Of a DNA stretch of 64,000 bases, positions 17,540-24,564 are shown piece by piece. Under the pieces are notes generated by a model. The model was not told the origin of the DNA, searched no databases, and worked only from the letters and a program-made list of their open reading frames with translations. Position 1 is the stretch's first letter. Each line of letters opens with the position of its first letter. The translations under genes and the position numbers were made by a program. Location of the stretch: contig NZ_JALEGV010000040.1 of NCBI RefSeq assembly GCF_022763245.1, positions 585,069 through 649,068 of the forward strand, written 5' to 3'. The stretch is from Oricola sp. (GTDB lineage: Bacteria; Pseudomonadota; Alphaproteobacteria; Rhizobiales; Rhizobiaceae).

Positions 17540-18397
17540 ATGCCCATACATTTTCCGACAGGCCGAAGCCTGATCAGCGTCACCGGCGAGGAAGCCGAAC
17601 ACTTCCTGCAGAACCTCGTCACCTGCGATGTCGAGACCCTGCCCGAGGACGTCGCCCGGCCGGGCGGCCTTCTGACGCCGCAGGGCAAGATCATGTTCGA
17701 TTTCCTGGTGTCGCGCGACGGCGCGGGCGGCTTCCTGATCGACATCCGCTCCGATCTCGCCGGCGATTTCGCGCGCCGGCTGACCATGTACAAGCTGCGC
17801 GCCAAGGTTTCGATTTCCGAGTCGGACGAAAGGGTTGCGGCGGTTTCCTGGCAGATCGAATCAGGTGCGGGCAATGGACGGGCCGTGAGGGATTCGCGGT
17901 TTCCGGAGGCCCTTCGCGTGATGCGTCATCTTGGCGACGCGCCGGCGGGCGACGACGACGCCGAGGGCTGGACGGAGCTGCGCATCGCCCATGGCGTGGC
18001 CGAGAGCGGGGCGGATTACGAGGCCGGCGACGCCTTTCCGCATGACGTCTCCTTCGACCAGAATGGCGGCGTCGATTTTCGCAAGGGCTGCTATGTCGGC
18101 CAGGAAGTCGTCTCGCGCATGCAGCATCGCGGCACGGCGCGGCGCCGGCTGGTGATCGCCGCGGGCGACGCGCCGCTTCCCGCGCCCGGAACGGCGTTGA
18201 CCGCCGGCGGCAAGACGGTCGGCACGCTCGGCAGCGTTTCGGGCACGCGGGCACTGGCGCTGGTGCGGCTCGACCGGGCGAAGGACGCGATGGACGCCGG
18301 CACGGAGATCGCCGCCGAGGGACATCCTGTCACCTTGTCGCTGCCGGCCGGTGTCGGCTATCGCTGGCCGGAAAACGCAGCCGACCAGGGAGACTGA
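17540..18397 (+). CDS. ygfZ: YgfZ/GcvT-domain Fe-S cluster maintenance protein
   Basis: Folate-binding protein of the YgfZ (COG0354, IBA57-like) family that helps assemble or repair certain iron-sulfur enzymes. 285 residues. The diagnostic motif KGCYVGQEVVSRMQHRG is present at about residues 190-206, with the key Cys. The N-terminal half has the GcvT-like TGEEAEHFLQNLVTCDV and LTPQGKIMFDFLV. The ATG at 17540 is chosen because upstream in-frame codons do not resemble the family. It is the first of three tightly spaced genes (two-base gaps) with an HD hydrolase and a phosphatase. Confidence 0.9.
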   Translation: MPIHFPTGRSLISVTGEEAEHFLQNLVTCDVETLPEDVARPGGLLTPQGKIMFDFLVSRDGAGGFLIDIRSDLAGDFARRLTMYKLRAKVSISESDERVAAVSWQIESGAGNGRAVRDSRFPEALRVMRHLGDAPAGDDDAEGWTELRIAHGVAESGADYEAGDAFPHDVSFDQNGGVDFRKGCYVGQEVVSRMQHRGTARRRLVIAAGDAPLPAPGTALTAGGKTVGTLGSVSGTRALALVRLDRAKDAMDAGTEIAAEGHPVTLSLPAGVGYRWPENAADQGD

Positions 18398-18399
18398 CG

Positions 18400-19038
18400 A
18401 TGCCCGACCGCGAGGGCGCGCCGTCGCGCGCATGGCAGCGCATGCTGTCGGGCCGGCGTCTCGACCTGCTCGACCCCTCGCCGCTCGACATCGAGATCGC
18501 CGACATCGCCCACGGGCTGGCGCGCGTGGCGCGCTGGAACGGGCAGACGCATGGCGTGCACGCCTTCTCGGTGGCGCAGCACTCGCTGGTGGTCGAGGCG
18601 ATCATCGGACGGCTGGCGCCGGATTGCGGGCCGGAATTGCGGCTCGCCGCGATGCTGCACGACGCGCCCGAATACGTGATCGGCGACATGATCTCGCCCT
18701 TCAAGAAGGTGCTCGGCGGCAATTACAAGACGGTCGAGGCGCGGCTGGAGGCGGCGATCCACATCCGGTTCGGCCTGCCGCCGCACCCGACCAGGGCCGT
18801 GCATGCGAAGATCAAGCGCGCCGACCAGGTCTCGGCCTTTTTCGAGGCGACGATGCTGGCCGGCTTCTCCGAGAAGGAAGCCGTCACCTATTTCGGCCGG
18901 CCGCGCGGGGTGTCACCGGACGGGCTCGACCTGACGCCGAGACCGGTGGCCGAGGTGCAGGCCGACTATCTGGCCCGTTTCGCCGCCATCGAGGCCGAAT
19001 TCCAGACCGCGCGGACACCGCGCAAAAAGCGAGCCTGA
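18400..19038 (+). CDS. HD-domain hydrolase (YfbR-like 5'-nucleotidase type)
   Basis: HD-superfamily metal phosphohydrolase, 212 residues. Metal ligands are H61 (VAQHS), H87-D88 (AMLHDAPE) and an Asp in KIKRADQVSAFFEATML near residue 145. This spacing and the AAMLHDAPEYVIGDMISPFK sequence resemble the YfbR group acting on deoxyribonucleoside 5'-monophosphates; substrate by analogy only. The ATG follows the ygfZ stop after two bases. Confidence 0.85.
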   Translation: MPDREGAPSRAWQRMLSGRRLDLLDPSPLDIEIADIAHGLARVARWNGQTHGVHAFSVAQHSLVVEAIIGRLAPDCGPELRLAAMLHDAPEYVIGDMISPFKKVLGGNYKTVEARLEAAIHIRFGLPPHPTRAVHAKIKRADQVSAFFEATMLAGFSEKEAVTYFGRPRGVSPDGLDLTPRPVAEVQADYLARFAAIEAEFQTARTPRKKRA

Positions 19039-19040
19039 CC

Positions 19041-19565
19041 ATGCCCTATCTCGTCGTCTGCCCCCTGTCTCAGCTTCACCAGACCGCGCTTGCGACTGGC
19101 GCGAAACGCATGCTGACCGTGATCAACAGCGGCACGCCGGTGGAGCGGCCGGCGGAGATCGCCGAGGAAAACCACCTGTTCCTGGGATTCAACGACATCG
19201 CGGTGGCGATGGACGGCATGACGCTGCCCGGCGAAGAACATGTGCGCGCGATCCTCGATTTCGCCCGTGAATGGGATCGCGAACAGTCGATGATCGTGCA
19301 TTGCTTCGCCGGGATTTCGCGCTCGACCGCCTCGGCCTACATGATCGCGCTGGCGCTCAATCCGGAGCTCGACGAACAGGAGCTGGCGCATGAATTGCGC
19401 TTTCGCGCGCCGTCCGCGACGCCCAATCCGCGGCTGATCGAGATCGCCGACGCGGTGCTCGGCCGGCAGGGCCGCATGGTCGACGCCATCAAGGCCATCG
19501 GGCGCGGCGAATACGCCTTCGAGGGCGAACCGTTCAAGCTGAACATTTTCGGTGAAGACGACTAG
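19041..19565 (+). CDS. Protein-tyrosine-phosphatase-fold protein
   Basis: Cys-dependent phosphatase of the dual-specificity fold, 174 residues. The P-loop is HCFAGISRS with catalytic C88 and R94 (HCx5R). Upstream NDIAVAMDGMTLPGEEHVRA would hold the general acid Asp. The C-terminal region (PSATPNPRLIEIADAVLGRQ) is common in rhizobial members. It is the last gene of the ygfZ operon, two bases after the HD gene. The target is unknown. Confidence 0.85.
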   Translation: MPYLVVCPLSQLHQTALATGAKRMLTVINSGTPVERPAEIAEENHLFLGFNDIAVAMDGMTLPGEEHVRAILDFAREWDREQSMIVHCFAGISRSTASAYMIALALNPELDEQELAHELRFRAPSATPNPRLIEIADAVLGRQGRMVDAIKAIGRGEYAFEGEPFKLNIFGEDD

Positions 19566-19620
19566 GCTTGCGCGCGACTTGTGACGGGCGCCGTTGCGGC
19601 GCTTGTCTGAAGGACGGTCG

Positions 19621-20787
19621 TCAGGCTGGCAGATTCGCTGCGTAATGGCGCTCTCGGCCCGGCATGATGTTGACGTTTTCGAGGTCGCCGCCGGCCCAGC
19701 GCATCACCTTCGGATCCATCACGCGACGCCAGAGCGGCGGGATCGCGGCGAGGACGAAACAGCCCGGATAACCGCTCGGCAGGCGCGGCAGGTCGGCGAA
19801 ATCGCGCAGCGCCTGATAGGGGCGCATCGGATTGGCGTGATGGTCGGAATGGCGCTGCAGATGGAACAGCAGCAGGTTGGAGACGATGTGGTTCGTGTTC
19901 CATGAATGGCGCGGCGCGCAGGGTTCGTGGCGCCCGTTCTCCATTCGTCGCCGCTTCAGCCCGTAATGCTCGACATAGTTCGCCTGCGTGAGCTGGAGCC
20001 AGCCGAACAGGTGATGGATGGCGATGAAGGGCAGCGCCGCCCATCCGAAGACGGCGACCAGCATGCCGGCCACCACCAACGCCAGCGCATAGCCCTGGAG
20101 AATGTCGTTGCGCCAGTGCCAGAACGGCAGGCCTCTCGCCCGAAGGCGGGCGCGCTCGAGGCCCCAGCCACGCAGCGCCGTGCCCGGTATCTCGCGGAGC
20201 GCGAAACGGTAGATGCTCTCACCCAGGCGCGCCGATGCCGGATCATCGGGCGTGGCGACCAGCACGTGATGACCGCGATTGTGCTCGATCGTGAAATGGC
20301 TGTAGGCGGTCAGCGCGCAGACAAGTTTCGCCGCGAACCGGTCGGACGCCGTGCCGCCATGGCCGAGCTCGTGGCCGACGGCGAGGCCGCCGCCGGACGC
20401 CGCCCCCGCGCCGATCGCCAGCGTCGCGAAGGCCCAGAGCGGCAAGTGCATCGAGGCCGCGACCGCCGTCGCCGCGATGAAGCTGAACCAGAGAACCGGG
20501 ATCGAGCAGTAGAGCAGCAGGCGGTAGTAACGGTCCCGGCTCAGCGCCTCGACGACCTCTTCCGGCGGGTTGGCCGTGTCTTCGCCGACCAGCGCATCGA
20601 GGACCGGCACCAAGACGAAATAGAAGATCAGCGGAAATGCGGCCCAAAACGGATTTGCGCTTTGCCAGAGAAGCAGGGCGCAGACGCCGGGAACGGCGGG
20701 CGACAGGACAGACAGCCACCACAAATGCCGCTTGGTGTCGACATAGCGGATTTCTGCGCCATCGCATCTTGCCGCAACGAAGATCAT
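19621..20787 (-). CDS. alkB: AlkB-type alkane 1-monooxygenase
   Basis: Integral-membrane di-iron hydroxylase that would oxidise a medium-chain alkane or related hydrocarbon at the terminal carbon. 388 residues. The eight-His set is complete: HELGH (139-143), EHNRGHH (168-174) and QRHSDHH (311-317), plus the AlkB signature NYVEHYGL (270-277). Six hydrophobic segments are seen. GGAGGAGG stands before the ATG. No rubredoxin, rubredoxin reductase or alkane sensor is nearby, so electrons must come from elsewhere. The nearest neighbours are curli genes. It could also be a related fatty-acid or xylene hydroxylase. Confidence 0.9.
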   Translation of the reverse strand: MIFVAARCDGAEIRYVDTKRHLWWLSVLSPAVPGVCALLLWQSANPFWAAFPLIFYFVLVPVLDALVGEDTANPPEEVVEALSRDRYYRLLLYCSIPVLWFSFIAATAVAASMHLPLWAFATLAIGAGAASGGGLAVGHELGHGGTASDRFAAKLVCALTAYSHFTIEHNRGHHVLVATPDDPASARLGESIYRFALREIPGTALRGWGLERARLRARGLPFWHWRNDILQGYALALVVAGMLVAVFGWAALPFIAIHHLFGWLQLTQANYVEHYGLKRRRMENGRHEPCAPRHSWNTNHIVSNLLLFHLQRHSDHHANPMRPYQALRDFADLPRLPSGYPGCFVLAAIPPLWRRVMDPKVMRWAGGDLENVNIMPGRERHYAANLPA

Positions 20788-20861
20788 CCCGGCCTCCTCC
20801 GGACGCGCAGTATCCGGCCGGCGGTCGATTTGCGCAAGCGCGGCGGACCTCCAAACGGTGA

Positions 20862-20885
20862 CGGGCGGCCCTTTCGGACCGCCCG
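20862..20885. terminator. Hairpin between curlin gene and alkB
   Basis: CGGGCGGCC and GGACCGCCCG pair around a short TTTC loop with one mismatch. It lies about 90 bases after the curlin stop and 75 before the alkB start. There is no T-tract; possible intrinsic terminator. Confidence 0.4.
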
Positions 20886-20971
20886 CGAGGCGCGATGCCC
20901 TCCCGTGAGGCGGCGCGCGGTCATGCCCCTGAACCGCGCGCGCCCTGCGGGGCCGTGATGGTGCTTGTGGC

Positions 20972-21379
20972 TTACCAGCCGAAGACGAGCGTTGCGCCGG
21001 TGCCGTTGTTGCCGTTCTGCGTGACGTTGGCGTTGGTGTTCTCGCCGAACTGGAACACGCCATAGGCGTTGTTGTTGCCGTTCTGCTGCAGCGTGCCGCT
21101 GTGGCCGTTGCCCTGCTGGTGAACGACGCCGTAATTGCCGCTGCCGTTCTGGCCGATGCCGGCCATGTTGCCGAGGCCGAGCTGGTTGATGTTGGCGCCG
21201 TTCTGAAGGCCGTTGATGATGCCGTAGATCTGCAGGCCGGTGCGCATGGCTTCGGCTTCCTCGGGGGAGCCTGGAACGATGTCGATGGCGATCTGGCCAC
21301 CGGCATGGGCCGGAGCCGAGAAACCGGCGGTTGCGATGACGGCGGCGGTGAGACCTGCGATGATTGCGTTGCGGGGCAT
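20972..21379 (-). CDS. Curlin-repeat protein (CsgA/CsgB-like)
   Basis: Secreted amyloid subunit, 135 residues. A signal peptide (MPRNAIIAGLTAAVIATAGF, cleavage after AHA near residue 26) is followed by a short lead segment and about four curlin repeats with the N-x-G-x-x-N-x-x-x-x-Q-x-G spacing (NQLGLGNMAGIGQNGSGNYG, then QQGNGHSGTLQQNGNNNAYG). It would polymerise on the cell surface as curli. CAGGAGAAGCAAC precedes the ATG. A 30-bp element 80 bases upstream is nearly identical to one before the other curlin gene. No CsgG or CsgE/F is in this window. CsgA versus CsgB identity is not decided. Confidence 0.88.
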   Translation of the reverse strand: MPRNAIIAGLTAAVIATAGFSAPAHAGGQIAIDIVPGSPEEAEAMRTGLQIYGIINGLQNGANINQLGLGNMAGIGQNGSGNYGVVHQQGNGHSGTLQQNGNNNAYGVFQFGENTNANVTQNGNNGTGATLVFGW

Positions 21380-21458
21380 GTTGCTTCTCCTGTCTGGTTT
21401 TTTCGGCATTTGCCGTTCGATGACCCCACAATGGCCCACCCGCTCTGAACCGAACCGG

Positions 21459-21488
21459 AACCCGCCGTTCAGAAAGCGTTCATCGGCA
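21459..21488 (-). promoter_or_regulatory. Shared curlin-gene element, copy 1
   Basis: A 30-bp sequence with 28 matches to 22541-22570. It lies 80 bases before the start of the curlin gene at 21379. On the plus strand it contains GTTCA twice at 11-base spacing (GTTCAGAAAGCGTTCA), the layout expected for a tandem-binding response regulator or activator. Confidence 0.55.
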
Positions 21489-21496
21489 CGATTTCC

Positions 21497-21535
21497 GAAA
21501 AAAGAAACGGGCCCCGGCGTGCCGGAGCCCGTTTT
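21497..21535 (-). terminator. Intrinsic terminator after the csgH-like gene
   Basis: AACGGGC...GCCCGTT forms a long stem (about 13 bp with one mismatch pair) around CGT. On the minus strand it is followed by TTTCTTTTTTCGG. It closes the curlin-csgH transcript and separates it from the second curlin gene. Confidence 0.75.
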
Positions 21536-21553
21536 CACTCATTGCGCGGCCGG

Positions 21554-21943
21554 TCAGATGCGTTCGGCGCACTGATAGTCGTGGCCGCCGGCGCTGACCT
21601 CGAGGCGCACGTCGTAGGTGGCTCCGCGATTGCCCAGCATCACCGTGCCGAGCCGGACCGTATCGCCGCGACCGGCACTGAAGGCGCCGCCCTGGTTGAT
21701 GTTGGCGCTGCCGCCGCCACCGGCGCTGGTGACCTTGAGGCGGTAATTGCCGCTGACGGCCGCGTCGGCATGGACGACGCCGCGCAGGACGAGCGCGCCG
21801 TTCATGGTGGACTGCTCGATCTCGCAGCTGAGCGCCTGTTGGGTCATGTCGGCTTCTCCGGCGCCCGCGCTGCAGCCGGCCGCGCCGAGTGCGACGAGAA
21901 TGGCGGCGGCGCTTGCGAAACGCGTCTTGCGTGTCTTGAACAT
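21554..21943 (-). CDS. csgH: CsgH-like curli assembly protein
   Basis: Small periplasmic curli chaperone of alphaproteobacteria that limits premature amyloid formation. 129 residues with a signal/lipobox region (LVALGAAGC near residue 24). The mature beta-sandwich shows GNYRLKVTSAGGGGSANINQ then GGAFSAG and YDVRLEVSAGGHDYQC, matching the known CsgH pattern (S-x-G-x-Y-x-L, a Ser/Gly-rich turn, terminal Cys). CAAGGAGAAGAACC precedes the ATG. It sits between two curlin genes and is probably cotranscribed with the upstream one (83-base gap). Confidence 0.8.
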   Translation of the reverse strand: MFKTRKTRFASAAAILVALGAAGCSAGAGEADMTQQALSCEIEQSTMNGALVLRGVVHADAAVSGNYRLKVTSAGGGGSANINQGGAFSAGRGDTVRLGTVMLGNRGATYDVRLEVSAGGHDYQCAERI

Positions 21944-22026
21944 GGTTCTTCTCCTTGTTCGGCTCCAATGGGCGCTGCCGGGCGGAGGGGATCCGGCCCG
22001 GCAGCTTCGACGATTTTCGCGACCTG

Positions 22027-22461
22027 TTACGGGCAGGTCTGGACGAAGGCCGCCACGTTGCCGCCACCGGTCTGGCTGACGCCGGCCGAGCAGCCGTTGC
22101 CGACCTGGACGCCGGCCGCGATGTTGCCGTTGCCGTCCTGGCTCAGGATGGAGGTGTGGTTGGTGCCGAACTGGCCGACGCCGGCGGCGTTGCCGTTGCC
22201 GTTCTGCCAGGTCTCGCCGTAGTTGTTGATGCCGTCCTGGCCGATCGCGGCGGTGTTGCCGTTGCCGTACTGTTCGCTGACGGCGCCGTTGAAGATGCCG
22301 TTCTGGAAGATGCCGATCTGGTTGCCGAAGCCGGACTGTGCGCCACCGGCCTGGTTGCCGAAGCCGAACTGGTCGAGGAAGACGTCGTTGGCGGAAGCCG
22401 GAACGGAAGCGATGCCGGCGAGGGTTGCGATGGCGACTGCGATGAGAGTTTTACGGGGCAT
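22027..22461 (-). CDS. Curlin-repeat protein (CsgA/CsgB-like)
   Basis: Second curli subunit, 144 residues. The signal peptide ends at VPASA near residue 24. About five curlin repeats follow, such as NQAGGAQSGFGNQIGIFQNG, YGNGNTAAIGQDGINNYGET and WQNGNGNAAGVGQFGTN. It ends in VGNGCSAGVSQTG and VQTCP, with two Cys that the other subunit lacks. The start at 22461 fits GGAG at seven-base spacing; an overlapping ATG at 22467 is too close to it. First gene of the curlin-csgH transcript. Confidence 0.87.
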   Translation of the reverse strand: MPRKTLIAVAIATLAGIASVPASANDVFLDQFGFGNQAGGAQSGFGNQIGIFQNGIFNGAVSEQYGNGNTAAIGQDGINNYGETWQNGNGNAAGVGQFGTNHTSILSQDGNGNIAAGVQVGNGCSAGVSQTGGGNVAAFVQTCP

Positions 22462-22540
22462 TGTCATTCTCCTCTGGGTTGCGGTTCTGATCCGCGTTTC
22501 GATGCCCCAGTTGTAGAAAGCCGCGTCCGAACCCGGTCTG

Positions 22541-22570
22541 AACCCGGCGTTCAGAAACCGTTCATCGGCA
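22541..22570 (-). promoter_or_regulatory. Shared curlin-gene element, copy 2
   Basis: Matches 21459-21488 at 28 of 30 bases and again lies 80 bases before a curlin ATG (22461). This copy is extended by further near-repeats on an 11-base period (GAACCCGGTCT, GAACCCGGCGT, TCAGAAACCGT), one helical turn apart. Confidence 0.55.
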
Positions 22571-22669
22571 AAAAAAGTTTCGCAGCCCCCTGAAACGCCC
22601 TCCGGCAAGGCGCGAAAAGGCGCCGCGCGGGGCGCGAAAGCCGAGAAAATTGTGGGCGCAGCCGCCTGC

Positions 22670-22688
22670 GGTTCCAATCGATGGAACC
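22670..22688. repeat. Perfect 7-bp-arm dyad upstream of mscS
   Basis: GGTTCCA-ATCGA-TGGAACC. It could be a regulator site shared by the divergent transcripts. Its right arm also contains the GGAAC of a candidate EcfG promoter. Confidence 0.45.
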
Positions 22689-22708
22689 TGCCTTATGTGT
22701 TTGGCCTT
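22683..22708 (+). promoter_or_regulatory. Possible EcfG (general stress) promoter of mscS
   Basis: GGAAC at 22683-22687, 17 bases, then CCTT at 22705-22708. The alphaproteobacterial EcfG consensus, from memory, is GGAAC-N16/17-CGTT, so the -10 has three of four bases. It lies about 60 bases before the mscS start. An osmotic safety channel is a sensible stress-regulon member. Confidence 0.3.
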
Positions 22709-22770
22709 AACCTAGGCCGCGCGTCCGATCCGGCGCGGCGCGACACTGCGATAAGAAAAAGGGGACACTC

Positions 22771-23655
22771 ATGGACGGCACTCAGGAAACGGTCGCAAAC
22801 ACGGTGACGGGCTTCGTCGGCGTGGTTGAATCGGTCTGGGACCGCGCGAGCGCGCTCATCATTGAATATTCATTCTCGGTCGTCGGGGCGATCCTGATCC
22901 TGATCATCGGCTTCATGGTGGCGGGCTTCGTGCGCCGCTGGGTCTATTCGGCCCTGAAGCGCTTCCGCAACAGCGACGAGACGCTGAACCTGTTCCTCGC
23001 CAAGTCGGCGCGCTACGCGATCCTCATCCTCGTCTTCGTGACGGTGCTGACGCAGTTCGGGGTGCAGACCGCCTCGATCATCGCCGCTCTCGGCGCCGCC
23101 GGCATCGCCATCGGCCTGGCGCTGCAGGGCACGCTGCAGAACATCGCCGCCGGCATCATGCTGCTGTTCCTGCGGCCGTTCCAGGTGGGCGATTTCATCG
23201 AGACCCAGAACGCGACCGGCGTGGTCAAGGAGATCGGGCTGTTCGCCACCGAATTCGAGACGCTGGACGGCCTCTATCTTCTCGCGCCGAATTCCGAGGT
23301 CTGGGGCAGCGCGGTGACCAACTATTCGCGCAAGCCGAAGCGGCGCTTCGACCTGGTGGTCGGCATCGCCTATGACGACGACATCAACAAGGCGTTTGCG
23401 GCGTTCCAGTCGATCGTCGACGGCCACGACAAGGTGCTCACCGATCCCGAGCCCTTCATCTATGTCTCCAACCTCGGCGACAGCGCCGTGGAAGTGACCT
23501 GCCGCGTCTGGATGAACACGCCGGACTGGTGGACCGTGTCGCGCGAGCTGATCAAGCTGGCGAAGGAACGCTTCGACGCCGAAGGCCTGTCGATCCCCTT
23601 CCCGCAGCGCGACGTGCATCTCTTCTCGGAGACGCCGGCGCCGGCCGCCGCATAA
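22771..23655 (+). CDS. Small-conductance mechanosensitive channel (MscS family)
   Basis: Inner-membrane channel that opens under hypo-osmotic tension, 294 residues, close to E. coli MscS in length. Three membrane segments are seen at about 36-56, 80-98 and 102-135. The pore helix is GAAGIAIGLALQGTLQNIAA then GIMLLFLRPFQVGDFIE, with the Ala/Gly packing pattern of MscS. A beta domain and alpha/beta C-terminal region follow (YLLAPNSEVWGSAVTNYSRK; VTCRVWMN). AAAAAGGGG precedes the ATG. It ends ten bases from convergent nadC. Confidence 0.93.
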   Translation: MDGTQETVANTVTGFVGVVESVWDRASALIIEYSFSVVGAILILIIGFMVAGFVRRWVYSALKRFRNSDETLNLFLAKSARYAILILVFVTVLTQFGVQTASIIAALGAAGIAIGLALQGTLQNIAAGIMLLFLRPFQVGDFIETQNATGVVKEIGLFATEFETLDGLYLLAPNSEVWGSAVTNYSRKPKRRFDLVVGIAYDDDINKAFAAFQSIVDGHDKVLTDPEPFIYVSNLGDSAVEVTCRVWMNTPDWWTVSRELIKLAKERFDAEGLSIPFPQRDVHLFSETPAPAAA

Positions 23656-23665
23656 GGCGCGGGCG

Positions 23666-24562
23666 TCACGCCTCGATGCGGATGTCCAACCCGACATCCA
23701 GCGTCGGGGCGGCCATGGTGATCTTCGAGGTCGAGATGTAGTCGACGCCGGTTTCGGCGATGGCGCGGATCGTCTCGAAGCGGACATTGCCGGAGGCTTC
23801 GAGCTTCACCCGGCCGCCATTGTCGGCCTTGTTGATGCCGACGGCCTCGGCAAGCTGGTCGTTGCTCATGTTGTCGAGCAGCACGGCGTCGGGCGTGGCG
23901 GTCAGCGCCTCGCGGAACTGGTCCAGCGTATCGACCTCGACCTCCACGGCGACCAGATGGCCGGCATAGGCGCGCGCGGCGCGCACCGCCTCGGCGACGC
24001 CGCCGCAGACGGCGATGTGGTTGTCCTTGATCAGGATCGCGTCATCGAGGCCGTAGCGGTGGTTGGAACCGCCGCCGCAGCGCACCGCGTATTTCTCAAA
24101 GGCGCGGTGGCCGGGGATCGTCTTGCGGGTGCAGGTGACCTTTGCGTGCGTGTGCGCGATCTCGTCGGCGAAGCGGGCCGTGTAGCTGGCGATGCCCGAC
24201 ATGTGCATCAGGTAGTTCAGCGCGACGCGCTCGGCCGACAGGATGGCGCGCGCATTGCCCGAAATGGCGGCAACCACGTCACCGGGCTCCACCCGGTCGC
24301 CGTCGGCGCATTTCGCCTCGAAGCTCAGGCCCGGATCCGTCAGGCCGAAGGCGGCCTCCGCCAGCCCCAGACCGGAGATGACGCCGCTCTCACGCGAGGC
24401 GAGCACGACGGAAGCCGTGGCGTCCGGCCGGATCGTCGCGTTGGTGGTGATGTCGCCGGCGCGGCCGAGATCCTCCAGGAGGGCGGCGCGGACCGCCTCC
24501 TCGACCATCAGGCGCGGCAGGCTCGGAAGAAGGGCGGCGGGCGTCTCGGCGTCGGCGGTCAT
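23666..24562 (-). CDS. nadC: Nicotinate-nucleotide pyrophosphorylase (carboxylating)
   Basis: Quinolinate phosphoribosyltransferase, third step of de novo NAD synthesis: quinolinate plus PRPP to nicotinate mononucleotide, CO2 and PPi. 298 residues. Signatures are EDLGRAGDITT, LNYLMHMSGIAS, TRKTIPGHRAFEKYAVRCGG then GSNHRYGL, IKDNHI, EVEVDTL, DAVLLDNM and LEASG. It starts two bases after the nadB stop, as the last gene of nadABC. Confidence 0.97.
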   Translation of the reverse strand: MTADAETPAALLPSLPRLMVEEAVRAALLEDLGRAGDITTNATIRPDATASVVLASRESGVISGLGLAEAAFGLTDPGLSFEAKCADGDRVEPGDVVAAISGNARAILSAERVALNYLMHMSGIASYTARFADEIAHTHAKVTCTRKTIPGHRAFEKYAVRCGGGSNHRYGLDDAILIKDNHIAVCGGVAEAVRAARAYAGHLVAVEVEVDTLDQFREALTATPDAVLLDNMSNDQLAEAVGINKADNGGRVKLEASGNVRFETIRAIAETGVDYISTSKITMAAPTLDVGLDIRIEA

Positions 24563-24564
24563 GG

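Larger units (their letters stand above)
22462..22770. other. Divergent control region, curlin genes and mscS
   Basis: About 310 bases between the minus-strand curlin gene and plus-strand mscS. It holds the second copy of the curlin element, a perfect 19-bp dyad and a possible EcfG-type promoter, each listed separately. No gene was seen here. Confidence 0.5.

Noticed and set aside
20972..22461. CRISPR-like or tandem DNA repeats in the curlin genes
   Set aside because: The short repeats are coding curlin repeats with diverged DNA and no spacers.
22571..22660. Third copy of the curlin element
   Set aside because: GAAAAGGCG and similar strings occur, but no alignment over more than about ten bases to the 30-bp element.
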